Shown here one piece after another: positions 23,852-34,300 of a stretch of DNA of 36,629 nucleotides. The notes under the pieces were generated by a model. The model ran no database searches. It was not told the origin of the DNA and saw nothing but the letters and a program-made list of their open reading frames with translations. The position numbers and the translations under genes were made by a program. The DNA comes from Comamonas sp. lk (lineage in GTDB: Bacteria > Pseudomonadota > Gammaproteobacteria > Burkholderiales > Burkholderiaceae_C). The first letter of the stretch is position 1, and each line of letters begins with the position of its first letter. The stretch spans positions 1 through 36,629 of the forward strand of contig CAMBNY010000027.1 of NCBI GenBank assembly GCA_945869165.1, in the 5' to 3' direction.

Positions 23852-25363
23852 TCAATGCAAACGCACACCCTGGCGCTCCAACTCCGCTTGCACGGCCGCG
23901 ATGTCTACCTGCGCAGTGCTTTTATTTTGCTGCAGGGACACGGCCGCTGCCACGCCCGCGCCCTGCCCCGTCACCGTACAGGCCATCATATTGCGCATGG
24001 CCGCGTGCGAGACCATATCTCCGGCCACGCAGCGGCCAGCCACCAGTAGGTTGTCTACTTCCAGCGGCACCATGCAGCCATAAGGCACCTCGAAATAACG
24101 CCCCGTAGTAGGCAAAATCAAAATGTTGTAACCATCGATGAACTCCGGAAAGATGCCGATGCTGTCGGCAAACTTAGCTTGGCTGCGCACGTCTTCGCTG
24201 CACAAGTTGTAGCGGCCCATAATCTTGCGCGAATCGCGCACGCCCAGCGTCATGCCAAAGTTGCGCAGCTTGGCGCTTTCAAACCCGGGCACTACTTTTT
24301 TCAAAGCCATCAAAGCATGCATCGCTTCTTGGCGGCCTTGCATTTCGGCGCGCGTCAAGTCCATGACATCGGTCGGGTCAAAACCATACATGTGCGCCAA
24401 ATTTAAATTGGTCGCCTCACCGGCAGGCGTCAATGCGGACCAGGAGCCGCCGATATTGGTGCTGTCCGCCGGAATCACACCCATCTCACGCGCGGTATCA
24501 AATTCTTTGTCCAGATACGGACTGCGCAGCGCATCCTCTTTGCCCGTCGTTTCCTGCGACCATGTACGACTCCAGTCGGCATAGGTCGCGGGCTGGCTTT
24601 CGGTATAGTCCAAAAAGGCCTGCGTATCCACGCCCGACGCGTTAAACACTGTGGTCATGCCCAGCATCTTGTCTTTAGGGGTTTTGCGGTAGCTGGCCCC
24701 GGCCAAGTGGGCAATGTCTGCATCGCCTGAGCAATCGACAATCCGCTTGGCGAGCACCACCTGGCGGCCCGATTTGCTTTCGGTCACGATGCCGCGCAAG
24801 CGCTTGCCGTCCTCCTCAAAAATCACATCTACCGCCATGCAATGCAATATGGGGCGCACCCCGGCCTCGGTAATCAAGTGGTCGGCCACCACCTTGAAAA
24901 AATCGGCGTCCAGACACTGGCTGTCGTTATAGGGCCATTTGATGGCGCCACCCATTTGCGCAGCGATGCGCTCCATTTCGATGCCAATACCCTCGCCTTC
25001 CACCGTGCCCTCGTAGCGGTACCAGGCCAGGGTTTCCATACCGACGGTGGTAATCACCCCGCCCAGGCAGCCATAGCGCTCCAGCAATACCGTATCGGCC
25101 CCAGCGCGGCGTGCGGCCAACGCAGCGGAAATACCCGCGGGCCCGGCCCCCACCACCAGCACGTCGCAACTGGTCAGCACCGGCAAAGCTTTGGCCGGTT
25201 CGTGGTAAACCTGCGCGCTCGCATCGAGCTGGCCCACGGCTGGCGCCGCGTGGCGCAGCACGTCGCCTTCTACCGTTTCACGTCGGCTGACTGGCATGCG
25301 CTGCCCAGACCAACGGGTCACCATGCGCTGGGCGCGCGCGGCATATTTATCCTCTTCGCTCAT
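23852..25363 (-). CDS. FAD-dependent oxidoreductase, PF12831-like family, function unknown
   Basis: This 503-residue flavoprotein has an FAD-binding fold near residue 70 (VLVVGAGPAGISAALAARRAG followed by LLERYGCLGGV) and a C-terminal FAD contact with NLLVAGRCVAGDMVSHAAMR. The family (FAD-dependent oxidoreductases often annotated FAD_oxidored) includes many uncharacterised proteins. GGAGAG lies before the ATG at 25363; a longer in-frame start at 25393 is less likely. The segment IVDCSGDADIAHLAGA is another family hallmark. It is divergent from the mttB-like gene, which suggests, but does not prove, a role in methylated amine or betaine breakdown. No Rieske or iron-sulfur partner lies next to it. 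Confidence 0.82.
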   Translation of the reverse strand: MSEEDKYAARAQRMVTRWSGQRMPVSRRETVEGDVLRHAAPAVGQLDASAQVYHEPAKALPVLTSCDVLVVGAGPAGISAALAARRAGADTVLLERYGCLGGVITTVGMETLAWYRYEGTVEGEGIGIEMERIAAQMGGAIKWPYNDSQCLDADFFKVVADHLITEAGVRPILHCMAVDVIFEEDGKRLRGIVTESKSGRQVVLAKRIVDCSGDADIAHLAGASYRKTPKDKMLGMTTVFNASGVDTQAFLDYTESQPATYADWSRTWSQETTGKEDALRSPYLDKEFDTAREMGVIPADSTNIGGSWSALTPAGEATNLNLAHMYGFDPTDVMDLTRAEMQGRQEAMHALMALKKVVPGFESAKLRNFGMTLGVRDSRKIMGRYNLCSEDVRSQAKFADSIGIFPEFIDGYNILILPTTGRYFEVPYGCMVPLEVDNLLVAGRCVAGDMVSHAAMRNMMACTVTGQGAGVAAAVSLQQNKSTAQVDIAAVQAELERQGVRLH

Positions 25364-25739
25364 AGGGCTCTCCGGCAGAAATTGCTTGGGCAATAGGGGG
25401 CCATTGTGGGCGCTGCGCCATCGGGCAATTTATAAAATTGCGTCTCCTAATGCCACCATCGCGGCACCACGCGATTGCGCACAAGGCTTGTAAATAGACA
25501 AATCTGCCGCCTTTTCCCCCTGTGCGTGCGCATGTAGACCGCAGCGCGGTCGGCATTCCAATGGGCGGACCGAGGAAGGGGTAGGCTACAAGATGCCCCC
25601 GACGCGCGGCAGCCCAAGCCGTTTAACTAGGGTGAACTGCATAGAATTGACGGGATCGGCCGAGCGCCGCCCACCAAGGCTTAGCGACCTGGCCGGCAAA
25701 CGCACATTCCTGCATCGGTATTACGCGGAGACACCCCAC
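25364..25739. promoter_or_regulatory. Divergent control region rich in inverted repeats
   Basis: This 376-base gap between the FAD oxidoreductase (-) and mttB-like gene (+) has no gene I can support. It contains four perfect short inverted repeats: GCAATTT/AAATTGC with centre ATA (25425-25441), ATCGCG/CGCGAT (25458-25475), ACAAG/CTTGT with a single central G (25481-25491) and GACCGC/GCGGTC (25537-25551). The first is AT-rich and includes a TATAAA-like string, so it is the best operator or promoter candidate. A plus-strand reading frame in 25593-25739 is open but lacks family similarity and is taken as non-coding. Confidence 0.5.
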
Positions 25740-27299
25740 ATGACAGAAGAAGCAACAGCGCCCAGCTCGCCGGCACGACGTCGCGCAGGCCGCGGCAGCG
25801 GCACCATCCGCGTTGCACCCTCGACCACCAAATACCGCAGCTTGAAGCACCGCCTGCCGCCCACGCCCATGGTGTCCGAGGACGAGCTAGAAGCGATCCA
25901 CAACGCATCGCTCACCATCCTCGAAGAGATGGGCATGGACTTCATGCATCCCGGTGCCCGCGAGATTTTGAAAAAAGCCGGGGCCGATGTACGCGAAGGT
26001 TCCGAGCGCGTGCGCTTTGACCGCAACCTGATTTTACAAAGCATCAAGTCCTGCCCATCCGAATTCACGCTGCATGCGCGCAACCCGGAACGCAATATCC
26101 GCCTCGGCGGTAAAAACTTAGCTTTTGCGCAAGTGGCCAGCCCGCCTAATTGCTCGGACATGCAAGGTGGGCGCCGCGCCGGTAACCAACAAGACTTTCG
26201 CAATTTAGTGAAACTGGCGCAGCGCTACGACATTATTCATTGCACCGGCGGCTATCCCGTAGAGCCGGTGGATTTGCATGCCTCGGTGCGCCACCTGGAT
26301 TGCTTATCCGACATCGCCAAACTCACCGACAAAGCATTCCACGCCTATTCCCTGGGCAAAGAGCGTAACCAGGACGCGATTGAAATCGTGCGCATCGTGC
26401 GCGGCATCAGCCATGAGCAGCTAGAGCGCGAGCCTTCGCTGTTTTCCATCATCAACAGTTCTTCGCCGCTGCGGCTGGATACGCCGATGTTGCAAGGCAT
26501 TTTGGAAATGTCCTCGCGCAACCAGATCATCATGCTCACGCCCTTTACGCTGGCTGGTGCGATGGCGCCGGTGACGATTGCCGGTGCTTTGGCGCAGCAA
26601 AACGCCGAGGCCTTGGCCGGTATCACGCTGACCCAACTGGTGCGCCCCGGAGCGCCGGTGGTGTATGGCGGCTTTACTTCGAATGTCGATATGAAAAGCG
26701 GCGCACCGGCCTTTGGTACGCCCGAGTACATGAAGGCGGTTTTGGTAGGCGGGCAGCTGTGCCGCAAATACGGCATTCCCTACCGCACCAGCAATGTGAA
26801 CGCCGCCAACACCGTCGATGCGCAAGCGGCCTATGAATCAGTGTTTTCTTTGTGGGCGCTGACGCAAGCCGGTGGCAACTTCATCATGCACAGCGCCGGT
26901 TGGATGGAAGGCGGTCTCACCGCTTCGTTTGAAAAATTCATTCTCGACTGCGACCTGTTGCAAATGGTGGCCGAGTTTCTGACGCCGCTGGACGTCAGCC
27001 CTGCCGGTTTAGCGCTGGACGCCATACGCGATGTAGGCCCCGGCGGCCACTACTTCGGCACCGCGCACACGCTAGAGCGTTTTGAGACGGCGTTTTATTC
27101 GCCCATTATTTCGGACTGGCGCAATTTCGAATCCTGGGACGAAGGCGGTCGCCCCACGGCCTACCAAAAGGCCAATACCATTTGGCAAAAAGAACTCGAA
27201 GCCTACGAGCGCCCCCCTATGGACGCGGCGATCGAAGAAGAACTCGATGCCTTTGTCAACCTGCGTAAATCGCAGGGCGGCGCACCCACCGATTTTTAA
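25740..27299 (+). CDS. MttB-superfamily (trimethylamine/glycine betaine methyltransferase-like) protein, non-pyrrolysine
   Basis: This 519-residue protein belongs to the MttB superfamily, whose members remove a methyl group from quaternary or tertiary amines and pass it to a corrinoid protein. The frame has no internal UAG, so it lacks pyrrolysine, like the glycine betaine methyltransferase MtgB. A TIM-barrel-type pattern with MLTPFTLAGAMAPVTIAGAL and VYGGFTSNVDMKSGAPAFGTPE supports the family. The first 30 residues are basic and low-complexity. The ATG at 25740 has GGAG about 10 bases upstream. It is followed within 35 bases by a dimethylglycine/sarcosine dehydrogenase-like gene and then soxBDAG. 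No corrinoid protein or reactivase gene lies in the window, so the methyl acceptor is unknown. Confidence 0.85.
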   Translation: MTEEATAPSSPARRRAGRGSGTIRVAPSTTKYRSLKHRLPPTPMVSEDELEAIHNASLTILEEMGMDFMHPGAREILKKAGADVREGSERVRFDRNLILQSIKSCPSEFTLHARNPERNIRLGGKNLAFAQVASPPNCSDMQGGRRAGNQQDFRNLVKLAQRYDIIHCTGGYPVEPVDLHASVRHLDCLSDIAKLTDKAFHAYSLGKERNQDAIEIVRIVRGISHEQLEREPSLFSIINSSSPLRLDTPMLQGILEMSSRNQIIMLTPFTLAGAMAPVTIAGALAQQNAEALAGITLTQLVRPGAPVVYGGFTSNVDMKSGAPAFGTPEYMKAVLVGGQLCRKYGIPYRTSNVNAANTVDAQAAYESVFSLWALTQAGGNFIMHSAGWMEGGLTASFEKFILDCDLLQMVAEFLTPLDVSPAGLALDAIRDVGPGGHYFGTAHTLERFETAFYSPIISDWRNFESWDEGGRPTAYQKANTIWQKELEAYERPPMDAAIEEELDAFVNLRKSQGGAPTDF

Positions 27300-27334
27300 T
27301 TTTTTGTTTTGCTCTGCAAAAAGGATTTACAGAT

Positions 27335-29764
27335 ATGAAAACAACAGCGCGCGTAGTCATCATCGGCGGCGGTGTCGTCGGATGTTCGGTGCTTTACCAC
27401 CTGACCAAAAAGGGCTGGAGCGATGTGATGTTGCTCGAGCGCGACCAGCTCACCTCGGGTTCTACCTGGCATGCCGCAGGCGGTTTTCACACTCTCAACG
27501 GCGACCCCAATGTCGCCATGCTGCAAAGCTACACCGTGAGCCTGTACGAAGAGTTAGAACGTATCTCCGGCCAATCCTGCGGCCTGCACAAATCGCCCGG
27601 CATCATGCTGGCTGACACGCCCGAACGCATGGAGTTTTTGAAGATGACGGTGGCGCGTGGCCGTTATCTGGGCATGGAAACCGAAATCATCTCCATCAAA
27701 GAAGCGCTGAACTACTTTCCTTTCATCGAAGAAAAATACTTTTTAGGCGCGCTACTAGACCCTAATGAAGGCCACTTAGACCCCAGCGGCACGACCTACG
27801 CCTACGCCAAAGCGGCGCGTTTAGGCGGCGCCACCATCGAAGTGCAAACCAAGGTGGAAAGCCTGGAACAAAAACCCGATGGCACTTGGCGTGTCATCAC
27901 CAACAAAGGTGTGGTCGAGTGCGAGCATGTGGTCAACGCCGGTGGCCTGTGGGCGCGCGAAGTGGGCCGCATGGTCGGCATCGAACTACCGGTGCTGGCC
28001 ATGGAGCACATGTATTTGGTCACCGACGATATTCCCGAAGTGGAAGCCTTTAACAAAAGCGCGGGCAAAGAGATCGGCCACGTCATCGATTTCGGTGCCG
28101 AGAGCTATTTGCGCCAAGAAGGCAAAGGCATGGTGCTGGGTGTGTACGAACAAGCAGGCAAGCCTTGGTCTACCAAGACCACGCCCTGGAGCTTTGGCCA
28201 GGAGCTGCTGCAGCCGGACCTGGACCGCATCGCGCCTTCGCTAGAAATCGCCTTCAAGCATTTCCCCACGCTAGAGCACGCTGGTATCAAGCGCGTGATC
28301 AACGGGCCTTTCACCTTTGCACCCGATGGCAACCCGCTGGTCGGCCCAGTGCAGGGCCGCACCAACTTCTGGTCCGCTTGCGGCGTGATGGCTGGTTTCA
28401 GCCAAGGCGGCGGCGTGGGCCTGGCCCTGTCCAACTGGATGGTCGATGGCGACCCCGGCTTTGATATTTGGGGTATGGACGTGGCGCGTTATGGCGACTG
28501 GGCCACGCGCACCTACACCAACGCCAAAGTGCGCGAAAACTATTCGCGCCGCTTCCGTATCCGCTTCCCCAACGAAGAACTGCCCGCCGGCCGTCCGCTG
28601 CAAACCACGCCCTTGTACGACACATTCATCGCCCAAGGCGCGGTCATGGGCGACTCTTGGGGCATGGAAACCCCGCTGTGGTTTGCGCCTAAGGGCACGC
28701 AGGCCAAAGACATTGTTTCTTTCCACCGCTCCAATGACTTTGAGCCCATCAAAGCCGAATGCAATGCCGTGCGTGAAGCCGTCGGCGTCACCGAAGTGGC
28801 CAACTTTGCCAAGTACGAAATTACTGGGCCCGGTGCTGAGGCCTGGCTGCAAGGCCTGATGACCAACACCCTGCCCAAAACCGGGCGCTTGCAGCTGTGC
28901 CCCATGCTCAACCACCAGGGCAAGATCATTGGCGACTTCACCATTGCCAAAGCAGAAGAAGACCGCTTCATGATGTGGGGCTCTAGCCAAGCGCAGGTCT
29001 ACCACATGCGCTGGTTTGAGCAGACCTTGCCCAAAGACGGCTCGGTGCGCATCACGCCCTACGGCATGAAGCTGATTGGCTTGTCCATCGCAGGCCCCAA
29101 GTCGCGCGAAGTGCTGCAGCGCTTGACCGATGAGGACGTGTCCAATGAAGCCTTTAAATTCATGGACTACCGCGAAATGGAAATCGCCACCGTGCAGGCC
29201 AAAATCAACCGCGTGACCTACACCGGCGATCTGGGTTATGAAATTTGGGTAGCGCCCGAGTACCAGCGCCGCTTGTACGAAAGCATCATGGCAGCGGGCG
29301 CAGATCTGGGCATCAAAAACTTCGGCATGCGCGCCCTGCTGTGCCTGCGTTTAGAGAAAAACTTCGGAACCTGGTTCCGCGAGTTCCGTCCCATCTACGG
29401 CCCCTTCGAAGCGGGACTGGACCGCTTTGTCAAACTCGACAAACACGAGTACATCGGTAAAGCTGCAGCCATCAAAGAAAAACAAGAAGGTCCCAAGAAA
29501 ACCCGCATCTTTATGGTGGTGGACGCGCTGGACTGCGACGTCATGGGCGACGAGCCGATTTGGGTCGACGGCAAGGTGGTGGGCTGGGTCACCTCCGGCG
29601 GCTTTGGCCACTATGTGAACCAATCGCTGGCGCAAGGCTATATCCCCACCGAATGCTTCCAACCCGATATGAAGCTCGAAATCGAAATTTTGGGCGAGCG
29701 CCGGGCGGCACACTTGCAGATGGAGCCGCCCTTCGACCCCGAAGCCAAGCGCATGCGCATGTAA
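27335..29764 (+). CDS. Dimethylglycine/sarcosine dehydrogenase-like flavoprotein with GcvT domains
   Basis: This 809-residue protein has the DMGDH/SarDH architecture. A DAO-type FAD domain fills residues 5-370 with VVIIGGGVVGCSVLYHL; an FAO_M linker follows, then a GcvT folate-binding domain at about 430-715 and a GcvT C-terminal domain to the end. H46 in SGSTWHAAGG matches the His that carries covalent FAD in mammalian dimethylglycine dehydrogenase. The enzyme would oxidise an N-methyl group and pass it to tetrahydrofolate as 5,10-methylene-THF. AAGGA lies about 9 bases before the ATG. Likely substrates are dimethylglycine or sarcosine; with sarcosine oxidase next door, dimethylglycine is the better guess. 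Confidence 0.88.
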   Translation: MKTTARVVIIGGGVVGCSVLYHLTKKGWSDVMLLERDQLTSGSTWHAAGGFHTLNGDPNVAMLQSYTVSLYEELERISGQSCGLHKSPGIMLADTPERMEFLKMTVARGRYLGMETEIISIKEALNYFPFIEEKYFLGALLDPNEGHLDPSGTTYAYAKAARLGGATIEVQTKVESLEQKPDGTWRVITNKGVVECEHVVNAGGLWAREVGRMVGIELPVLAMEHMYLVTDDIPEVEAFNKSAGKEIGHVIDFGAESYLRQEGKGMVLGVYEQAGKPWSTKTTPWSFGQELLQPDLDRIAPSLEIAFKHFPTLEHAGIKRVINGPFTFAPDGNPLVGPVQGRTNFWSACGVMAGFSQGGGVGLALSNWMVDGDPGFDIWGMDVARYGDWATRTYTNAKVRENYSRRFRIRFPNEELPAGRPLQTTPLYDTFIAQGAVMGDSWGMETPLWFAPKGTQAKDIVSFHRSNDFEPIKAECNAVREAVGVTEVANFAKYEITGPGAEAWLQGLMTNTLPKTGRLQLCPMLNHQGKIIGDFTIAKAEEDRFMMWGSSQAQVYHMRWFEQTLPKDGSVRITPYGMKLIGLSIAGPKSREVLQRLTDEDVSNEAFKFMDYREMEIATVQAKINRVTYTGDLGYEIWVAPEYQRRLYESIMAAGADLGIKNFGMRALLCLRLEKNFGTWFREFRPIYGPFEAGLDRFVKLDKHEYIGKAAAIKEKQEGPKKTRIFMVVDALDCDVMGDEPIWVDGKVVGWVTSGGFGHYVNQSLAQGYIPTECFQPDMKLEIEILGERRAAHLQMEPPFDPEAKRMRM

Positions 29765-29776
29765 GGAGCCCACCCG

Positions 29777-31033
29777 ATGACGCACTACTCGGCCTGGGCG
29801 CTGCTGCGCAATGCACTGGGCGGCCACCAACATTGGGACCGCGCCTGGCGCGACCCCGAGCCGCGTAAAAGCTATGACGTCATCATCATCGGAGGCGGCG
29901 GGCATGGCTTAGCCACTGCCTATTACCTGGCTAAAAACCACGGTATCAAAAACATCGCGGTGCTGGAAAAAGGCTATATCGGTTCGGGCAATGCAGGGCG
30001 CAACACCACTATCGTGCGCTCCAACTACATGATGCAGGACAACACCGCGTTTTACGAACACTCCATGTCTTTGTGGCGCGGCATGTCGCAAGAGTTGAAC
30101 TACAACGTCATGTTTTCGCCGCGTGGTTATTTGTACGTCACCATGTCGCCCAGCGGGCATGATGCGCAAATCCGCCGCGCCAACATCATGCGCCTGAACG
30201 GCATTCGCGCCGATATTCTCAGCCGCGAAGACGTGATGAAAGAAGCGCCCTACCTCGATTTTTCTGACGAAGCGCGCTTTCCGATTTACGGTGCCATGTT
30301 GCAACCGGACGCCGGCACAGCGCGCCACGACGCGGTGGTATGGGGCTATGCGCGCGCGGCCAATGCGCTGGGCGTAGACATCATCCAAAACTGCGAAGTG
30401 CGCGACTTTGAGTGGTCGGGCGATCGCATCACCGGAGTACATACCTCGCGCGGCACCATCAGCGCAGGCAAAGTAGGTATGGCGGTGGCGGGCAACACCT
30501 CACCCTTGGCGCAAAAGGCCGGGCTGCAATTGCCCATTGACAGCCATGTGCTGCAAGCCTATGTCACCGAGTCCATCAAGCCTATCGTCAACCATGTGGT
30601 GGTCTGGTCAGCTTCGTATTTTTATTTCTCGCAGTCGGACAAAGGGGGCCTGGTGTTTGGCGGCCATATCGACCGCTACAACTCCTATGCCCAGCGCGGC
30701 AATCTGGCCAATGTCAGCGAAGTAACACAAGCCCTGGTCAGCGCCATGCCCAGCGCTGCGCGCCTGCGCGTGCTGCGGCACTGGGGCGGCATCATGGACA
30801 TGACACCGGACGGCAGCCCCATCATCACCAAAACCCAGGTCGATGGGCTCTACCTCAATACCGGTTGGTGCTATGGCGGCTTTAAAGCTACCCCGGCATC
30901 GGGCTGGTGTTTTGCGCACACGATCGCCAACGACGCGCCCCACGCCTACAACGCCGGCTTCACGCTAGAGCGCTTTTCCCAGGGCCGCTACATCGACGAA
31001 GCGGGCACCGGCCCCTACAACCATTTGCAATAG
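29777..31033 (+). CDS. soxB: Sarcosine oxidase beta subunit
   Basis: This 418-residue subunit of heterotetrameric sarcosine oxidase carries the FAD that oxidises sarcosine and the covalent FMN attachment site. The FAD fold is DVIIIGGGGHGLATAYYLAK near residue 34, followed by GSGNAGRNTTIVRSNYMMQD, a nearly invariant block of this subunit. The C-terminal segment GLYLNTGWCYGGFKATPASG is also diagnostic. AAGGAG lies before the ATG, 12 bases after the preceding gene. It is the first of four sox genes in the order B-D-A-G. The complex turns sarcosine into glycine with transfer of the methyl group to tetrahydrofolate. Confidence 0.97.
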   Translation: MTHYSAWALLRNALGGHQHWDRAWRDPEPRKSYDVIIIGGGGHGLATAYYLAKNHGIKNIAVLEKGYIGSGNAGRNTTIVRSNYMMQDNTAFYEHSMSLWRGMSQELNYNVMFSPRGYLYVTMSPSGHDAQIRRANIMRLNGIRADILSREDVMKEAPYLDFSDEARFPIYGAMLQPDAGTARHDAVVWGYARAANALGVDIIQNCEVRDFEWSGDRITGVHTSRGTISAGKVGMAVAGNTSPLAQKAGLQLPIDSHVLQAYVTESIKPIVNHVVVWSASYFYFSQSDKGGLVFGGHIDRYNSYAQRGNLANVSEVTQALVSAMPSAARLRVLRHWGGIMDMTPDGSPIITKTQVDGLYLNTGWCYGGFKATPASGWCFAHTIANDAPHAYNAGFTLERFSQGRYIDEAGTGPYNHLQ

Positions 31034-31049
31034 AAAGGGCAGATACACC

Positions 31050-31319
31050 ATGCTACGCATCGCCTGCCCCTACTGTGGCACCCGCGACCACGAAGAGTTC
31101 AGCTACTTCGGTGACGCCACCCAAGCCTACCCCGATCTGGGCGTAGAAAACCACGACGCCTGGGTCAATACCGTCTATACCCGCCCCAATCCGCGCGGCA
31201 TCCACAGCGAGTTTTGGCAGCACACTCTGGGCTGCCGCCGCTGGCTGGTGGTCAAGCGCCACACGGTGACGCACGACATCGAATCGGTGGTGCCCGCCGC
31301 GCAAAGGACGCTGCCATGA
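31050..31319 (+). CDS. soxD: Sarcosine oxidase delta subunit
   Basis: This 89-residue subunit begins LRIACPYCGTRDHEEF and has HTLGCRRWLVVKRHTVTHD further on. The Cys and His residues of these blocks form the zinc site of the delta subunit. It starts 16 bases after soxB and its stop overlaps the soxA start (ATGA). Its length matches the usual 85-110 residues. Confidence 0.96.
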   Translation: MLRIACPYCGTRDHEEFSYFGDATQAYPDLGVENHDAWVNTVYTRPNPRGIHSEFWQHTLGCRRWLVVKRHTVTHDIESVVPAAQRTLP

Positions 31320-34300
31320 ACGCGCCGCAAACAGCCCAAGGCGGCAAGCAGCGCATCGCCAGCGGTGGCCGCATAGACCGCAGCAAACCGCTGACTTTCA
31401 CCCTGGACGGCTCGCCCTTCCAAGGTTTTGCGGGCGACACTTTGGCCTCTACCCTGCTGGCGCACAACGTGCATTTGGTGGGTCGGTCATTCAAATACCA
31501 CCGGCCACGCGGCATTTTGGGCTCTGGCGTAGAAGAGCCCAATGCTTTGTTCACGCTAGGCGACGGCGGCACGCGCGAACCCAATATTGCTGCCACCGTC
31601 ACTGAATTGGAGCAAGGCCTGCGCGCCCGCACGCAAAACGCCTGGCCCTCGGTCAGCCTGGATTTCATGGCCATCAACTCCCTGCTCTCGCCGGTGTTTG
31701 TGGCTGGTTTTTATTACAAAACCTTTATGGGCCCGACGCGCAAGGCCTGGATGTTGTACGAACACTTCATCCGCAAAGCCGCAGGCCTGGGCGCATCGGT
31801 GGCGGACTTTGATATCCACCGCTACGACTACCACAACGACTATGCCGATGTGCTGGTCATTGGCTCAGGCGCTGCCGGTCTGGCCGCCGCGCTGCAAGCG
31901 GCGCGCGCCGGTGCTGATGTGATGCTGGTCGAGCAAGATTTTGAACTCGGTGGCGCCTTGCTCAACTGTCCCGCCGCCAGTGCGCAAGTGCAATGGCTGG
32001 CCCATATGCTGCAAGAAATCAAGGCTACGGGCCGTGTGCGACTGTTCACCCGCAGCAGCGCATTTGGCATCTATGACGGCAACACCGTAGGCGTGATCGA
32101 GCGCAGTGCGCCCGGCATCGCCGACCCCGAGTTTGGTGTTCCGCGCCAGCGCATGCGCACCGTGCGCGCCAAAGCCATCGTCATGGCCTGCGGCGCCATC
32201 GAGCGGCCCTTGGTGTTTGGCGGTAATGACAAACCGGCTGTGATGCTCAGCAGCGCAGTAGGCGCGTATGTGAATCGCTATGCGGTGGCACCGGGCCGGC
32301 GCGCGCTGTTTTGCGTGAACAACGACGCGGCGTATGCGGATGCAATGAGCCTGGCGCAATCTGGCGCACAGGTGCAATTGGTCGATCTGAGGCCCACTAC
32401 GGCCCCGGCCTTGCTGACTGCGGCCAATAGCGTGGGCATTACCGTCCACCACGGCAGCGCCATCACCCAAGTAAGCGGCTTTCAGCGCGCCAATACCGTG
32501 CGCATCGAAGGTTTTGACAGCAACACCGGCCGCGTGATGGGCGGCGCTGCGCACCACGAGGTGGACTTGGTCGCCATGTCCGGCGGCTGGACGCCGACGG
32601 TACACCTGAGCTCGCACCGCAATGTCAAGCCGGTGTACCGCAGCGATATAGCCTGCTTTGTGCCCGGCGCTTTTGACCGCGCGCAGTTTGGCGCGGGCAG
32701 CATGGTGGGCGAACAAACATGGGACGGCGCTATTGCATCTGGCTGGACTGCGGGCGCGCAAGCGGCTGGTGTGCTCAGCCTGCACAGCAGCGGGGATGCG
32801 CCCACGCTGCAAGACGGCTTTGGCATGGCTTTTGTGCCCGCCGGGCCGCTACGCTCTGACCAATCCGGTGGCAAATTGTTTGTCGATTTTCAGCACGACG
32901 TGACGGTGGACGACGTAGAGCTGGCGCACTGCGAAGGCTATGTATCGGTAGAGCACCTCAAGCGCTACACCACACTGGGCATGGGCACCGACCAGGGCAA
33001 AACGTCTAACCTCAATGGCATGGGCGTCATGGCCACTGCCCGCGGCCTGAATGTCTCGCTGGCCGGCACCACCACCTTTAGGCCGCCCTACACCCCGGCA
33101 GCGCTGGGCGCGCTGGCCGGGCGCAATGTGCGCGGCCACTTCCAGCCCGAGCGGCTGACGGCTATGCACGATTGGCATCTGGCCCACGGCGGCGTCAAGA
33201 TGGAAGCAGGCTATTGGCTGCGCCCACTTTGGTACCGCACCCACGGCGCCACGCTGTCCGAGGCCTACAAAGCCGAAATGGAATTTGTGCGCGAAGGCGT
33301 GGGTATTGCCGATACATCTACCTTGGGCAAGATCGATGTGCAAGGCCCGGACGCCGCCGAGTTTTTGGACCGGGTGTATGTGAACGGCTATTCCAAGCTA
33401 GCCGTGGGCAAAGCGCGCTACGGCTTCATGCTGCGCGAGGATGGCATCGTCATGGACGACGGCACCACCACGCGCATTAGCGAGACCCAGTTTTTCATGA
33501 CCACCACCACCGCGCAAGCGGCCAAGGTGATGAGCCATCTGGAATTTTTGCTGCAAGTGGTCTGGCCCGAATTGCGCGTGACGGTGGCATCGGTCACCGA
33601 CCAATGGGCGGCCATGAGTATTGCCGGGCCGCGCACGCGCGAGGTGCTGCAAGCGGCCTTCCCGCACCTGGACTTTGCCGACGCTTCCCTGCCCTTTATG
33701 GGCTTGTCAGATACCCACGGCAATGGCCCGTTAGAAGGCGTGGCGCTGCGCATACTGCGCCTCACTTTCTCGGGCGAACTGGCGTACGAAATTTTCGTGC
33801 CCACGCACCACGGCCTGGCGGTATGGGAACACCTGATGGCAGCGGGCAAGCCCTGGCAACTGCGGCCTTATGGGCTGGAAGCGCTGGGCTCGCTGCGTAT
33901 CGAAAAAGGCCATGTGGTCGGCTCGGAGATGGATGGCCGCACCACGCTGGGCGATATGGGCGCAGGCCGGATGGCCAGCCAGACCAAAGACTTTTGGGGC
34001 AAGGCGCTCAGCCACAGCCCGCATTTGCAAAAGCCGGATCGGCCTAGCTTGGTGGGCCTAGAAGCGGTGGACCCGGCGCAGCCGCCAAGCAACGGCTCTA
34101 TCTTGTTCTTCGCCGATGACGCAATCCAAGGCCACGGGCGTGGCCATGTCACCTCCACCACCTTTAGCAAAACCGTGGGCAAGGCCATCGCCCTGGGCCT
34201 GCTGCAAGGCGGCACCGCGCATGTGGGCCAAGAAGTGGTGGCCGCATCGCCGGCCACAGGCCGCCAATACCGGCTGCGCGTGGTCGAGCCCTGCTTTATC

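Noticed and set aside
25593..25739. A 49-residue in-frame N-terminal extension of the mttB-like protein.
   Set aside because: The extension does not look like the family N-terminus, and a GGAG site precedes the ATG at 25740.
25364..25739. A possible riboswitch (cobalamin or glycine type) before the mttB-like gene.
   Set aside because: No B12-box or glycine-aptamer core could be recognised by eye; only short DNA-type dyads are present. A covariance-model search would settle it.
31556..34300. Long open frames on the minus strand opposite soxA (for example 31865-32812).
   Set aside because: They are shadows of a high-GC coding frame; the plus strand encodes an unmistakable SoxA.
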